Shown here: positions 1 to 11,860 of the stretch, piece by piece | How positions within the stretch are numbered: position 1 is the stretch's first letter | Layout: every line of letters begins with the position of its first letter | Source: Zingiber officinale | Taxonomy: Eukaryota > Streptophyta > Magnoliopsida > Zingiberales > Zingiberaceae | Reading direction: 5' to 3' | DNA: 64,000 nucleotides | Assembly (NCBI RefSeq): GCF_018446385.1 | Contig: NC_055993.1 | Span: 74,019,715 to 74,083,714 of the forward strand | Program-made: the position numbers and the translations under genes | The notes under the pieces: generated by a model | Database searches by the model: none | Told to the model about the DNA's origin: nothing | The model's input: only the letters and a program-made list of their open reading frames with translations

Positions 1-1745
1 ACTTATATATCTCAGTTCATTTCTTATGTGTCAGTCTCCCTACATATAGACGGCCAGTTGGGTTTACACTGCTCAGTGCTACCTTCTCATATATGTATAC
101 TCAAGGTAAAGGCATAAAGTAATTATCATTACAAACTCAGTCGAACATAGATCTAGTCAGACCTCCAGATCCTAGAGCATTTCAAGGGCAAGTCCTATAA
201 CATGGGGTCGATCGACCCAAGGGTCGATCAGATATATCAGGGTTTGGATCCCTTCTCTTCAAAGACATGCATCACAGTATATAGCGGGTCGGCTAAAAAT
301 TCGTCCAGGCTACCTCAATCAGCTAGAGATCCAACCAGGATATATTCAGGGGACAACATTGTCAAGAACCGCAACAACCTGTTAGAGAATAACAACTATT
401 CACCAGGGAATATTTTAATATCTGACAAATACATGCAATGAAACCTTCTTATGAGAGTGACTACTCAATTTCTATCATTATGACAGAGGTTATAAAAGAC
501 ATTTTCTAGCACCTAATATTCCTTGTCGTCTCATTATTGCGGAGGTTATGAGAGGTTTTATAAGAGAGGGTTCTCTTTGTTGGCGAGGTATGATCGAATA
601 TGCTATATTACGCTTTACTACGCTTAATCACGCACTCGTATCTACTATTCATCTTCTCCACTTTTTGCTCGGTCACCGTATTGACTTCAGTATTGAAGGG
701 CCTACGCCATAGACTCACTCCTTGGTTCTTGCCTAACGTTCTGTTTTCTCTTTCGGGTGTGCTCAAAAAGGAGTCGAAAGGAGTGGCAGGCAGTGGCGGA
801 CCGAAAGAGGGGGCTAACGGGGCCTTTACCCCCCCCCCCTCCTCTTCCTCCTCGAGTTCGTCGGAACCATCTAGTATGGCGGTTCCTGACTGTGGGGGCT
901 GCTTTTACAGCCCCCAATGTTCTTCTCCGGCAGACTTTTATGCAGGAGGTGATGAAGTGGGTGGTGTTGGTGGAGAAATAGAGTCAACCTGAGCTTCAGG
1001 CCTTCCACCTTCCGTCTCCTCCCCGTCCTTCTTCCCATCCAAAAGGGCACGATGAAGCGCGTCTGTGCATGCGATCAGTGGCGGCAGTGACAAATGGCTT
1101 GTGCAGGGTGGATTCAGCTCCGCTGTAAAAAATTTTCTAGTTCCACCCCTAGTGTCAGGCATTATCATTTCTCCCTAGTAGAGTCATCTCCCAGTCAACG
1201 GTAGAGTCACCTGTCTAGGACACCATCTCTACCTTTTTCAAACGGGATCGGGGAAGAAGTTTGTAAATTGATGAGAAAGAAAATAAAATAATAATGGTGA
1301 TGATAATTAGGATGAAGAAGAAGAATATAATAGGACAGACGGATGAGGACATGTTTGCCAAGTCTTTGAGGCGCGAGATATAACGATATTTGATGGATTC
1401 CTAAGTATCACGGATCAATTTTTAACTAGAGCACGCTTATATTCTATTCGATTCGATGGAAAAAACATAGAATGTAGAGTAAATAACCCATGGGCCTATG
1501 GATCCACTGGCAAGCGACCATATTATGGGTTATGAATGAGTACTCAAGTGGACTATAACTTTCATCAGTGAGGAAAGACTTGTGAAGGTCGGCTATTAGT
1601 ATCTAATAACACAACCACTTCGTGAATTTACCTTCAGGACTAATGGAAATTTTTTATGGAAGTGAACTTATTCTCTCATTTTAATTGGTTTGAAAAATTG
1701 AATACAATTATAAAAATAATGATAAAGAGGACGTGTTTGACAAGT

Positions 1746-1784
<39 letters not shown>

Positions 1785-2640
1785 ATTTGTGCCAGCCCCA
1801 CAGCCACATTATTAATTAATTGCCTTTACAAATAATTATTCCAAATCGCAATCCTTTACAATTTAGTTATTATTCTATAACTAAATTGTTTTCGGACAAC
1901 AAATTAACAAGCGCTACATGAGAATCATAATTATATAAAAAACATTAAATAATAATAATAATACAGTTAGATATTTTTGTAAAAATTACTTCTCACAAGT
2001 ACAATAATATTGGCTGGCTAGAGATAACTTTGGAGTCTTCAAATGCACTTTTGATTTTAAAAATTATTTATTGGTTCAATAGTACAAATATTTAGAAAGA
2101 GTAGCTTTAAGTTATTAAGAACTTATTTATCTAATCTTTACCAAAAAAGCATATTATTTTTAATGTTTATAAATATGAAGATTGTAATTCTGTTAGGGAA
2201 CGCGGAGCCAATTGACACTACGTATTAGCGATTTAGTATTGACTGAGAAAACAAAATAAACCGAGAATAAGATGTTGACATTATTATTATTTGTTAAAAA
2301 CAAGACTAAATAGGTTTAACCAGATGGAATCAATGGCCTCCTTATCTATTAGACTGAAAGATGAATGAGATAAGGATGCCAAATCATATTGAATATTACA
2401 GTAGGGCACATGATTAACGAGACAAACTTAGGAACAGAAAGGAACAGAATATCACTGCAAACTACAAAAACTCAACCAGATCAGTATCAAACTTTACCGA
2501 GAACTGGGATACAAGACGAATCAAGCACAGCCATAGCGACAGCAACAGATGTTTGTGAAGTTCTAAAGACGAAATGTTTGACGATCAAAGTACTACATAT
2601 ATCAAAAGTAGAATAATGGCACAACTAAAAATCAATTCAT
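1..2640. other. Unassigned intergenic DNA
   Basis: I recognise no gene here. The open frames are short and lack familiar domains. There is a C-run near 831, a G/C-rich low-complexity stretch at about 770-1010, and a small palindrome (GGTCGATCGACC) near 206. From about 1200 the sequence becomes AT-rich. The part nearest 2766 probably contains the 3' UTR and downstream flank of the minus-strand clathrin light chain gene, but I cannot place a polyadenylation site. Confidence 0.5.
1749..1783 (+). repeat. Poly(A) run of about 35 bases
   Basis: An uninterrupted A homopolymer. It may be the tail of an old retroposed copy or simple slippage; the preceding sequence shows no recognisable LINE or SINE body. 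Its exact length is unreliable in assemblies. Confidence 0.8.
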
Positions 2641-2765
2641 GAACGGAAGATGCTGGTGGGCGACCACCGCAAAGAAAGAACTCGCACTGAAAGAGTTGGG
2701 ACTTGTATGAATCCTTGGTTCTCGGGAATGGATAAAATACAGTATGTCATAAAATTGAGTGAGGA

Positions 2766-3191
2766 TCAAGCGGCGGTAACCACCTCTGGGGCCTTGATTC
2801 CTTGCCCTTCAGTAGTAGGAATTTCTACCTTTGTTGAGGTTGGGGCACCGTTAGGTTTGGCATCTGAGGCAGGTGTTGCTGTTTTACTCCCTGCAGCTGC
2901 TGCACTATCTTTGGCATCTTTAGCAGGAGCAGCTGCTGGAGGCGGTGGAGGTTTCATGTGTGGCGGCGGAGTATGCTTCAGCTTAACCAAAATTTGGCGC
3001 ATCCTCGACATATCAGTGGGCTTTCCAGGCTTTGGTCCGTGGATCACAACAATAGAAGGTTTCTTCTCCTGTTCTTTCTTTCCTCTCTTCTTCTCAATGC
3101 TAGCTATCTCATGGGGGATAAGCTCAGAAATAGCTTTCCAGTATTGTTTATCTGCATCAGCATGGAACTTCTCCTGATTGGCAAGATATAG
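2766..3191 (-). CDS. Clathrin light chain exon 3 with stop
   Basis: Codes residues 211-351 and ends in TGA at 2766-2768. It contains the rest of the coiled coil, the basic [11 protein letters not shown] patch, the GPKPGKPTD motif and a Pro-rich stretch, then an Ala/Lys/Asp-rich low-complexity tail. Confidence 0.93.
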   Translation of the reverse strand, partial: LYLANQEKFHADADKQYWKAISELIPHEIASIEKKRGKKEQEKKPSIVVIHGPKPGKPTDMSRMRQILVKLKHTPPPHMKPPPPPAAAPAKDAKDSAAAAGSKTATPASDAKPNGAPTSTKVEIPTTEGQGIKAPEVVTAA

Positions 3192-6100
3192 CTGCCAATA
3201 AATGAAAATCATTAGAAGGAATCTTCTTTTGACATGTTTCGTAAATGAAATTCAGAGGGAAAAAAAAAAGACTTGCCTTCTCTCGTTCCCTGTTCTGAAC
3301 CTTGTTTGTTTCACAGTTCAATTTCCTTTTTTCATAGAAAGCTTGAATGTATTTTTCAGCTTCAGAAATGATTTCATTTCTAACTTCTTTTTCCTTCCTC
3401 TCTTTTTCCTCCAGGTGAATTGCATTTTGTCTGTGCATAGAAAGCAGATCAATTGAGAAAACTGAAAGACGCATCAGTGACAGATTTACACGTCAGGAAC
3501 AAGGAATTCCACGAAAGCACAACGTTTTATCACTAAAGAACTTGCTTTCCCTACTTGAGCCATATACAAAATCTAACATTGCATAGTTGATGCATAACCA
3601 ATACTATTTCATAAGATTTTTATCGCTGGAATTTTAATCTCTAACCAAAACAACACAATTTCAGTGTTGTATCATGCTGTGCTAATACCATTTCCATACT
3701 TATTATGTAACACTAATCAGAAAATACTATTTCCATTAATATTGAACTTTTGAGTTCAAGTTTTAAATGTTGACTCTTTAGTTCATATTTCAACATTAGC
3801 TTGTGAGATGTTTGGTGCATGTTAAATCTTCTGTAACAGTTTCCAACAAGGTATAAATTTGAATCTTATACTTTTAGTATTATTACACATAATGAAATCT
3901 GAAACATTCAAATCTTAATCACTTGAAGTTTGATGGCAAAGTTCAGGACTCAACTTCTTCCTCGGACTGTTCTACTCCTTTTACTTTTGAGTTCCAAGAC
4001 TTGCATCCAGAATGATCATGAAAATTAGTCTTGTTATACATTATTTTATATTTTTATATTGGTTTTATGTAAGATTTTGAGATTGCCAAGTAAAGACAAA
4101 CATTTCTCTTTCCAAAAGAGAATTTGAAGAAACACTAATCTGTTAATATTAGTTTAGTAAAGCAAAGGATATGTCATATTGAATGAGAGAATTGATTCTT
4201 GCAGCATCCTTATAAAATTTCTTCCGACACCCAAAATAAATAATTATCTTAGGACATTATAAATCTCTCTAAGATGCATCAAAAGCATGATAAGTCTGCG
4301 AGTATGATAACCCTCAATTAAAATCAACCTTATTTAATGTCTCCCGTATATGTTGATAATCATGTGCTCCATTTTAATAGATATAATTCTTCTAACTATG
4401 TTCACTCTATGCCTTGCACCTTCCCAAATAGATACAATTCTGCTAACTATAAAATATATTGGTCATGTTGAACATGTCTATCTTTTGTGTTGGTTATCAA
4501 CCCGAACTGTGGTATTTAAACATGTCAATATCACATTTATTTAGTGTAGATTATAAAACATGTACATGGTTACTATATGGTAAGTTATAGAATGACTGAC
4601 TTAGATCCTTCATAGCTGGTGTGTATATTTGATACGCATAGTAAAGTAGTTTATCAGGCCAAATTTGTTGGTAGAATCATAGACATCAGATGTTTGGATG
4701 ATATATGTGGAACTGGATAAAGCACCCACATGGCCCAAAACCATGAGCAAACTGTACAGGTTGTCAGCTATCACCCTTCATAGAAGCCGGAGGTGTCACT
4801 ACAGCAATATCACTTTAGAAAATGAAAGCAGAGGGAAAACCAAGTGGGTCCACATATATACTTTTATTTTAATGGATAACATATAGGGAGTTCATATGAT
4901 GTCATGTACAAGTGTAGCTTTGGATGTCAATTACCATGACTGATCATTTGTTGCATTCCAAGACGGACAACCATGAATGACCATTTGATGGCATGAATGT
5001 AGATAGGGTGGTGGCTAGCATTATTGTGGAACTATGGACATTTATATCTATATTGCAGATAGTGTGGGTACACGAATGGAAATTCATGTTAATGGATCCT
5101 TAGCAGGTCATGTCTCATTGACCCATAACATGCACGAAATAACATGATTTCAAAATGGGTTGATTTCACTCAATTTGTACACAAGTTATTGAACAAGTTG
5201 GTCGCACAACCCAAAATGGGAAACAACTTAATTAAATACAATATATGTTAACAATCAAGAAGTAGACCAGACCAGTTTTATCATAAGCAATTCATAAAAT
5301 TTAAAAACATATTATGAGTATATAAGGTCAAGAATGTAGATAAGCTCGTTCCTGTAAAGTCTATATTTCAATGTAAAAAAGGCTATTAGTGTAAATAAAT
5401 CATGTTTTGTAGATTAGCATTGTTGTAGAATGAAGATACTTTGAATAGGTATGAAGTTGCTAAATTTATGGGGAAAAGGTTACAAGCATAGAAAAGTTTA
5501 TAGTATGATAAATTCTAAGATAATTTAGGAACTAATAATGGAGAGGAAGTTATTTATTGTTGATTATAACTGAAGGAAACACAGGGAAATTATTTTTAAA
5601 AAACTATTTAATGGGCATTCTATAAATAGTTTGGCTTTGGATACTAGAATTTATAAAATCTTCAAGAATCATACAATTGTTCCTAATAATAAATCAAGTG
5701 AGGTTAAAAAAAATCTTAAAGAAAATGTAAGTAAAAGTGTAAATCACGATGATATTTGAAGTTTCATAGAACCTTGGGGATCAAAGAATAGTTTGGTTTA
5801 TTAAATTATTTAATAAACATTTGAGAATTTAAAAAGGTGCTTGAATACTGGAAGAGACATTGCTAGTACCTATCTTTAAAAAAAAAAAAAAAATTGATAT
5901 ATAATTTTTTCTAATTAGAGGTATTTAGTTGATGAGTCACACTATTTAACACTGAAAAGAGGTATTAAGAGAAGAATATGAGAATAGACGTCTAAGAATT
6001 AATTTCATTTCTTGTTTGGAAGATCAACTTATTTATCTGATAAAATAACTAAAGGGAAATAATAGAGATAAGATTAAGGGGCAACCATGTCTAAGAATCA

Positions 6101-7860
6101 ATTTCATTTCTTGTTTGGAAGATCAACTTATCTATCTGATAAGATGAAGAAAATAATAGAGATAAGATTAAGGATTTGCACATGATTTATAATAGAGTCC
6201 CTAATCAACTACCGTGTGGGTTTTAGGGAAGAAAGAAATATCTAGTAATTACATTGATGTAATAAAAGATCATTTTTACTAGTATAGAGCTATTGGGAGT
6301 GTAGCAAATAATTTTTCAATAGTCATGGGTTTAAATCAAGAGTTAAGTCTAAGTATCAAACTTTCCACATTAGTAGTAAATAAATCACAATAATGATCAA
6401 GATAAAATCTTTGGCATATGTTAGACAATATGTTAATTGATAAAAGTGTAATTAGATTAAATTCATGGCCTAAGTTATTGAGAAAAACTTAAGCTGAACA
6501 ACAAACGAAAAAAATGAAAATGTAGTTGCAGTAACAAGACAAGAATTGATGGAATAGATAAAGTGAATAGACATGAAATCCCTATAAGAATTTTAGGTTG
6601 TTTTTTTTGTTTATTATTCAACAATAAGGAAGTATTGATGAAGATAAAATTAATATGATAAAGAAATGGATGATCAAAATGGAAAGAGCATTTATAGTCC
6701 TGCATGATTATCTAGCACCCCTTAAGTTAGAAGAAAATTTTTATGACTATGGTAAGACCTGCCAATAGTTGATGTATTAAAAAGTATTAATTGTTACGAA
6801 GCATAAATAGAGATAGATATGTCATAATAGATGTGCCAGGTTATAAAAAGATAAATTAAAAAAAAAGGTATTAATTGACAACAATTAGGTGTGGCTAACT
6901 TGATATGTAGCTTGTATTGCATGAACATTGTTGCCAGCAAGTCATAAACATCACGGCTCCTAAGATCTAGGCTGTGAAGATAAGTTTACTCGTTAACTAT
7001 GTTTAGACTATTTAATAGCTAGAAGCCTAAATTGTTCACCGCATGAGATTTAGGTAGAGGTTTGTCTACTTCTATAAAGTGCTTAAACTAACAAGTAACT
7101 TTGATCATGAAGAACTTAGATCAAACAATCTACCAGGTGAACCGAGTAATTAAAGAGATCAATCATCATGTAACTTTCAAAGTTTAGCAAGATTGAAAGA
7201 TTTATGATATGGATAAAAGAAACCGAGCCTCAAACCGAGAAGAAATTTAAATCCAGGAACTTGGAGTAAGTATTCCATGTTCATTAGATCCGATCTAACA
7301 TCAAGACGACCGGATCTGAAGAAATACACAGATGGAAGAAAATTGGTCTGAGAAACAATAAGATTTCAAAGGAAAGATCCTCACCTGCGCCACTCCCTCA
7401 GGAGGAAACCCTCCTCCCTCTGCATATGATCCAGGTCGGGAAGGATCGGGCCATCCGAACTGAAGATCTCGCCGTTCTCCTCCACCCCGTTCGCCGTCCC
7501 GTTGGCCTGGGGCATCGTGAAGGGAGACGAAGAGAAGCCGTACCCATCGTCAGGGACCGGGATTCCGTAGTCGTCGCTGATGTCTTGCTGCTGATGGTGA
7601 ACAGGGGCATCGTCGGAGAGGAAGACGAATCCGTCTCCGTCTCCGCCAGAGGAGACGTCGACGGGGAAGGCAGAGGCGGGCGGAGCGGGGTTGTCGGCAT
7701 CTTCCGGAGGGGAGAAGGTGGAGAAGGAGTCGAAACGCTGGGAGGGGAGACGGGGATCATAGCCGATGTAGCCGTCGTCGAAGGGGCGGTCGGTGGCGGT
7801 TCCCCCCTGCGCCGCGGCGTCGTCGCCGTCGTGGCTGAAGCTATCGAAGGAAGACGACAT
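2766..7860 (-). CDS. Clathrin light chain (three exons, 351 aa)
   Basis: Regulatory light chain of the clathrin triskelion. It binds the heavy-chain hub and tunes coat assembly in endocytosis and trans-Golgi traffic. Exons are 7385-7860, 3277-3430 and 3192-boundary 2766-3191, spliced in frame to 351 residues. Residues 1-136 are acidic, Gly/Ser/Asp-rich and probably disordered. Residues 137-159 hold the plant signature GPILP...EEGFxLREWRR. Residues 160-230 are a charged Glu/Lys/Arg coiled coil, the expected heavy-chain binding rod. Residues 262-283 hold [20 protein letters not shown], a plant light-chain hallmark. The tail is Pro/Ala-rich and ends VVTAA. Plant light chains run from about 260 to 340 residues, so this is a long but normal isoform. 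The ATG at 7858-7860 starts the conserved acidic leader. I see no disabling lesion. Paralogue identity cannot be decided. Confidence 0.93.
3192..3276 (-). other. Clathrin light chain intron 2, GC-AG type (85 nt)
   Basis: The donor reads GAGAAG|GCAAGT and the acceptor TTGGCAG|CTATATC. Only this non-canonical GC donor joins ...NREREK to LYLANQEKF in phase 0, as in known plant light chains. The nearby GT shifts the frame. GCAAGT with a preceding AG is the strong consensus of the minor class of U2 introns with GC donors. Confidence 0.88.
3277..3430 (-). CDS. Clathrin light chain exon 2
   Basis: 154 nt coding the last base of Arg159 and residues 160-210, a highly charged heptad-like segment starting [10 protein letters not shown] and ending QNREREK. 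The reading frame joins both neighbours only with the boundaries given, which is the main support for them. Confidence 0.93.
5770..6830 (+). mobile_element. RTE-like LINE reverse transcriptase fossil
   Basis: On the plus strand, opposite to the host gene, broken frames can be read in the order expected of plant RTE-type LINE reverse transcriptases. A segment like LLVPIFK lies near 5860-5880, then RGI, then a QFxFxxGRST block near 6000-6030 that recurs near 6099-6130. A YIDVIKD block lies near 6250, followed by a GLNQ block near 6330. A late block resembling PLKLxxxFY lies near 6715-6740. There are many stops and indels and no intact ORF, so it is long dead. Family placement rests on motif order recalled by eye; the ends are not defined. 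Confidence 0.68.
5992..6173 (+). repeat. Tandem duplication inside the LINE fossil
   Basis: Two similar units of about 85 bp, 5992-6079 and 6091-6173, share TTTCATTTCTTGTTTGGAAG and a common end GATAAGATTAAGG. The duplication doubles the GRST block of the reverse transcriptase remnant. Confidence 0.8.
7385..7860 (-). CDS. Clathrin light chain exon 1
   Basis: Encodes residues 1-158 plus two bases of codon 159. It is GC-rich compared with the AT-rich intron after it. The donor is CGCAG|GTGAGG, phase 2. The exon ends inside the conserved LREWRR motif, and the AG of the split Arg codon is completed by A at 3430. Confidence 0.93.
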
Positions 7861-7957
7861 CGTGGGGCGGCGCGAGCAGAGATCCCGATCGTCCCCCCGC
7901 CCGAGATCTGTTTCAGTGGTGGACTGGAGAGGAGTCGTTGCAGGGACGCTGTCGTCA

Positions 7958-7964
7958 TTTTATA
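7958..7964 (-). promoter_or_regulatory. Probable TATA box of the clathrin light chain gene
   Basis: On the minus strand the sequence reads CATATAAAATG, about 98 nt upstream of the start codon, which suits a short 5' UTR. No other good TATA lies between it and the ATG. Confidence 0.5.
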
Positions 7965-7971
7965 TGTCTAG

Positions 7972-8532
7972 TGGTGAGCTGGTGGACGGGTGCGGTGGTA
8001 GAGGAGGAAGCTGAAGCCCAGTTGAGACTTGAGTGGGCCCCGTTTGGCACTGCTTTTCTTGTGTGCCTCCCCGAACTAATTCAACTGTCTTTGAGTAAAT
8101 TACACTAAAAGGAATTCATGAAGGGTAAAATAGATGAACACAATGACAGTTGTAAGTTCTCAAGCCACCTTGGTAAACTTAAACATGTGAAATTGTTGAT
8201 TTAAGGGTAAAATATAATGATGATCTCAATCCATTACGTTTATATGTTCAAAATGATGGTGTTCTATTATGAAATCATGGTTTGAAACCCTTATATGCAT
8301 ACACTATATTTAGGATTTCACCTAGTTTGAAATCTTTAGTTTCTATTATATGACTTATGAAATCTTTTCTAAATCCACTTTCTCCTTTTTAAAAATAGAG
8401 AAGTCTTTTATAAAAATATTACAAAAATGAGATACAAGTATAGCAAGTAAGGCAACGACAATGCTGGGTCATAAAATTGAATAAAAACCATAACAATATT
8501 AGAGAGCTTTCGATTTCATTTATATTTTCTAA

Positions 8533-8567
<35 letters not shown>

Positions 8568-9119
8568 ACTTTTAAATATTCTTTATTTTTTTTAATAATA
8601 TCTTCCTTTCTAGAAAATTAATATAAAAATTGTCAACCAAATAATATTTTTCCTTTTCTCAAAAAAATAAAAATAAAAAATAACTAAATCAAACGTTCCT
8701 TTAGAGTTTTAGCTTAGTTTTGCCACTCTCGCTAAACTCCACATTGAATAGAAGCATTTTGTTTGTGAACAGATTATCTTGAATCAACTCCTTGGTTGAC
8801 TCACTATACTAGTTGATTGAGATCAGCCTCCAATCACTTAAGGGTCATCACCTAAGTCAAGCCTATCTATATCTCAAATTAGAAGTCATTTCATTATCAC
8901 AACTCAAGAGTTTTCATAGATTTACTTTGCCTACAAGGTCATCTCATTTCAAGTTCTCAAACCCTTACATGCACCAAGCTCTTTGGTTCAGTGTCATCAT
9001 TAACTCGTTCACCTTTGTAGTCCGTCTCTTTTGGTTGTTATCAAAGATGTCACCTCAATATCCTCATCTTTATTGGTACGAAGAGCACCATATCGAACCT
9101 ATGATTTGATGTATGATAA
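7972..9119. other. Upstream flank of the clathrin light chain gene
   Basis: AT-rich DNA with no recognisable gene. A TGGGCC-like site II motif occurs near 8034. The only structured part is the AT dinucleotide repeat at 8532-8559. Possible open frames near 8813-9109 look random. Confidence 0.45.
8525..8567. repeat. (TA)n microsatellite in a fold-back context
   Basis: About 13 TA units, flanked on the left by ATTTTCTAA and on the right by TTAGAAAAT, so the whole block is a near-perfect inverted repeat that could extrude a cruciform. Confidence 0.75.
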
Positions 9120-9880
9120 GTTTAAAGTTAAGTTATTTTATGATCTAATAAGGGTGCCAAGTGTGCAAGTGTATGTAACTTGATAAAAGGACAAGTCTTG
9201 GTAAGGAACCAAGTACTTGGTGGAAAGTCCTAGTAGGGTACTATGCAATGACAATGAAAGTCCTAATAGGGTACTAGGCAATGGAAGATTTGATGGGCAT
9301 TAGGTAGTGGAAGTTTCAGTGGGTCAGCTGGGAGTTGAGCACTTGACGATGGAAGTCCCGATGGATTAGCTAGGAGCTGAGCATTTTATAGTGGAAGTCC
9401 TAGTGGATTAGCTGGGAGTTAATCACTTGGCAAAGGCAAAATCCTGGAGGTACCAAGCCATGTAGGTTGAGTTTTGAGCAATAGGTGTTGTTCGAAACCT
9501 CCAAGTTGTGTTAGTATTTTTTTTTTTTGTGCGCTAACTCCATATCGCAGGAAACTACTTGGTGTTCCAAGAGACCCGATGGAATTCGAGCGACCAAGTG
9601 GATATATGTTCTGACGGACCAAGTAGAGAACTTCTAGGAGACTAAAACAAGGTGCGAGCAACCTCGGTGTCCAAGCGATTAAGCACTAGAGATATCACAA
9701 AGTAAGTTATCTAGACGGTCGAAAGTTTGCTTTGATGCTTGCGAACTAACGAGAGAGATTGAAGAGAGGGAGAGAAGGTTGAGAGAAAGAGAAAGAGAGA
9801 GAATTGATCTTGAAAGGGGTTGAGCTTAAGGAGATGGTTTCTAAGATTTTGGTTTCATTATGATGTCGATTAATGTCCCT
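9120..9880 (+). mobile_element. LTR-like remnant with hairpin units
   Basis: No gene. The block at about 9175-9470 repeats phrases such as GGAAAGTCCTAGTAGGGTACT and GTGGATTAGCTGGGAG. Read on the minus strand these become GCCTAGTACCC...TAGGACTTTC, the same type of unit found in the LTRs of D, B, H and I. A purine-rich GA tract follows at about 9746-9806. I take this as a decayed LTR in plus orientation. Its ends are not visible. Confidence 0.4.
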
Positions 9881-10477
9881 ATGTATTATTCATCTACTTA
9901 CCTCCATGCTTACACTATTATAGGGATTCTAATAAAGTTACCAATGTAACTCTGCGACTGTCTCACCGGAGCATCTCCCTATTAGTATTCAGTGCTATTA
10001 AGTAGAGAAGGTAATGTAGAAGGTCTAGTTAAAGGGTTACCCTTTGTCACCGAGGGCCCCTCGATTATAAGATATGTTGGACCCCGTGGGTGTTTTAATG
10101 TGATCAACCAAGTTAGGTTAGGTCCTGCTTGTTATTTGATCCATGTGCCTAAGTGTGCAGGAACTTAGGAATGCAGAAAGTCGAGCGGAAGACGCAGCTA
10201 GCGAGAAGGACGACACGGGAAGGGAGTCGACGGGCTGGTACGTCAGAAGAATGAAAAAGCTGTGGAAGAGTACACCGATGGATGAGAAGAACGTGCGCAG
10301 TGTTCGAGAGATGAGAAGCCGGGTCGGAAGCCTGCTCAAAGAGAAGGCCGGAAATTGGGTTCGGGTGAGCCCTATTTCGGTTGGCCGAAATCACCCAAGC
10401 AATTGGAGCTTCGGAAGAAGAGTAAAAAGAGAAGTTGGAAACTATTTATACCATGCAGTATTTATACCATGCAGTCC

Positions 10478-10640
10478 GAGGCGCCTCCATCACCTTAAAG
10501 CACCTCAGACCAGTCCGAGGCGTCTCCAAGGCTGTTTGAGGCACCTCAGACCCAGCCAAAGTTTTCGTTTGGATTCGGATAAAGTTTTATCCGATCAAAC
10601 TATTAGAGGCGCCTTGAACCCCTGTTGGAGGCTCCTTGGA
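10478..10640 (+). repeat. GGCGCC palindrome array in the A 5' LTR
   Basis: Scattered copies of GAGGCGCCTC-like palindromes, including degenerate GAGGCACCTC forms, lie directly upstream of the TATA box. Similar arrays sit at the same place in E and F. Confidence 0.7.
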
Positions 10641-10665
10641 CCTTCGAGATAGACTTTCTAGGAGC

Positions 10666-10673
10666 TATATAAA
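10666..10673 (+). promoter_or_regulatory. TATA box of the A 5' LTR
   Basis: TATATAAA within GGAGCTATATAAAGGCCCC. Element E has the equivalent GAGCTATAAAAAGGCCCC at the same LTR position, so the site is conserved between copies. Confidence 0.7.
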
Positions 10674-10985
10674 GGCCCCTGGAGCTAGGAAATGAATATC
10701 AATCAAGCATTCAACTCTGTATTAAGTTCCTAGCAACCTCTGAGAATTCTAAGTGTGTAAAGAAGGCTTCTCCGCCTATAGTAAAGGAAATATTCTAGTA
10801 GAGTTGTTCGACCGCCTTGGATTAACAACCGTCTTGGTTGTAACTAAGTCAAAATTCTGTCTCCTTTTTTATTTCTGCTTTTTATTTTATTAGTGTTGCA
10901 TTTTTTAGTTGAAAGACTTGAGGGGGGTATACTTTATTTTTCAGGCAATTCACCCCCCTCTTGCCAGCCCCGCTGCACCAACAAT

Positions 10986-10997
10986 TGGTATCAGAGT
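10986..10997 (+). promoter_or_regulatory. Primer-binding site of element A
   Basis: TGGTATCAGAGT lies two bases after the LTR end. It matches the complement of the initiator-Met tRNA 3' end except for the last base, C in element E. Confidence 0.85.
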
Positions 10998-11048
10998 CCG
11001 ACCGCCTCAGAAGGACTAACCGCCGACTGAAGCACAAAGATCAAGACA

Positions 11049-11380
11049 ATGGCCGGAGCAAATATTCATCCCCCGAAGTTCGACGGAGACTTCGCTACGT
11101 GGAAACGTAAAATGGAGGTATTTTTCAAAACAAAGTTTGATATTCTTCTTATTATGAAATATGGTTTTACAGCACCTAAAGACAAGGAAGAATACAACTG
11201 GACGAAGAAGGAGCATGTAGATTTTGTGGCCAACGGAAAGACGGAATTCCACCTGCTCAGCGTTCTGCCGCCCCAAGAGGTAAGTCGGATCGAAAACTAC
11301 GACTCCGCTAAAGACCTCTGGGAAAAAATCCTGGAGCCTCACGAAGGTACCTCAGAAGCAAAATTGGCAAGGTGGGACAT
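11049..11380 (+). pseudogene. Element A gag, N-terminal part
   Basis: Starts ATGGCCGGAGC and encodes MAGANIHPPKFDGDFATWKR, a typical copia-type gag start with W-K-x-K-M-E-V-F-F. The frame stays open for 110 codons up to the insertion of element D after codons reading ...EAKLARWDI. The start is supported by the equivalent ATG in element E. Expected to bind and package the element RNA. Confidence 0.85.
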
Positions 11381-11860
11381 TTTGGGACCTTTGTGCCCGC
11401 TAGAGGGGGGGTGAATAACGTTTCGTCGGACACTTGTGCTTGCTTCGTCTTGATATGCAGCGAAAAATAAAATACAAACACACTACAACGCTAACACACG
11501 GATTTACTTGGTATCCACCTCAAGATAAGGTGACTAATCCAAGGATCCACACACGACGCTATCTCCACTAATGAAACACACCTTCTCGGTCGCAACCGGA
11601 GGCGGAGAAGCCTCGTACAAACTCACACAACAACACAAACAAAAATACAAGAAGAGAGTACAAGATACAAATGAAAATATTACTTCTTCTTGCTTACTTG
11701 TTGCTTGTTGTTGCCTCTTGAACCTTGAGAGAACACTCCCAAGAACCTTCAAGAACTGATAGTGAAGATCGGAGAAAGTCGCTGAAGATCGCCAAAAAAT
11801 CGCAAAAAGAAGATTGCAAAAATCTAGCGAAGAAAATGCTCCGCCCATGCTTTAAACAGT

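Larger units (their letters stand above)
3431..7384 (-). other. Clathrin light chain intron 1 (3,954 nt)
   Basis: Bounded by donor GTGAGG (7384) and acceptor TGCACAG (3431). It is AT-rich and very long for this gene family. A degraded LINE in the opposite orientation occupies about 5770-6830. The remainder, about 3431-5770 and 6830-7384, is AT-rich with no recognisable gene. Confidence 0.88.
10075..10983 (+). repeat. Element A 5' LTR
   Basis: Begins TGTTGGACCCCGTGG and ends CTGCACCAACA, followed at once by the primer-binding site. It contains GGCGCC-type palindromes at about 10478-10640, then TATATAAA at 10666-10673. The first ~310 nt match the partial 3' LTR at 21234-21551. Confidence 0.88.

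Noticed and set aside
600..992. 130-codon plus-strand frame with Ser-rich segment
   Set aside because: It crosses a C homopolymer and low-complexity DNA, has overlapping frames of similar length on both strands, and shows no domain.
7398..7971. Long open frames on both strands over clathrin light chain exon 1
   Set aside because: They are shadow frames of the GC-rich real exon; only the minus frame with ATG at 7860 matches clathrin light chain and splices in frame.
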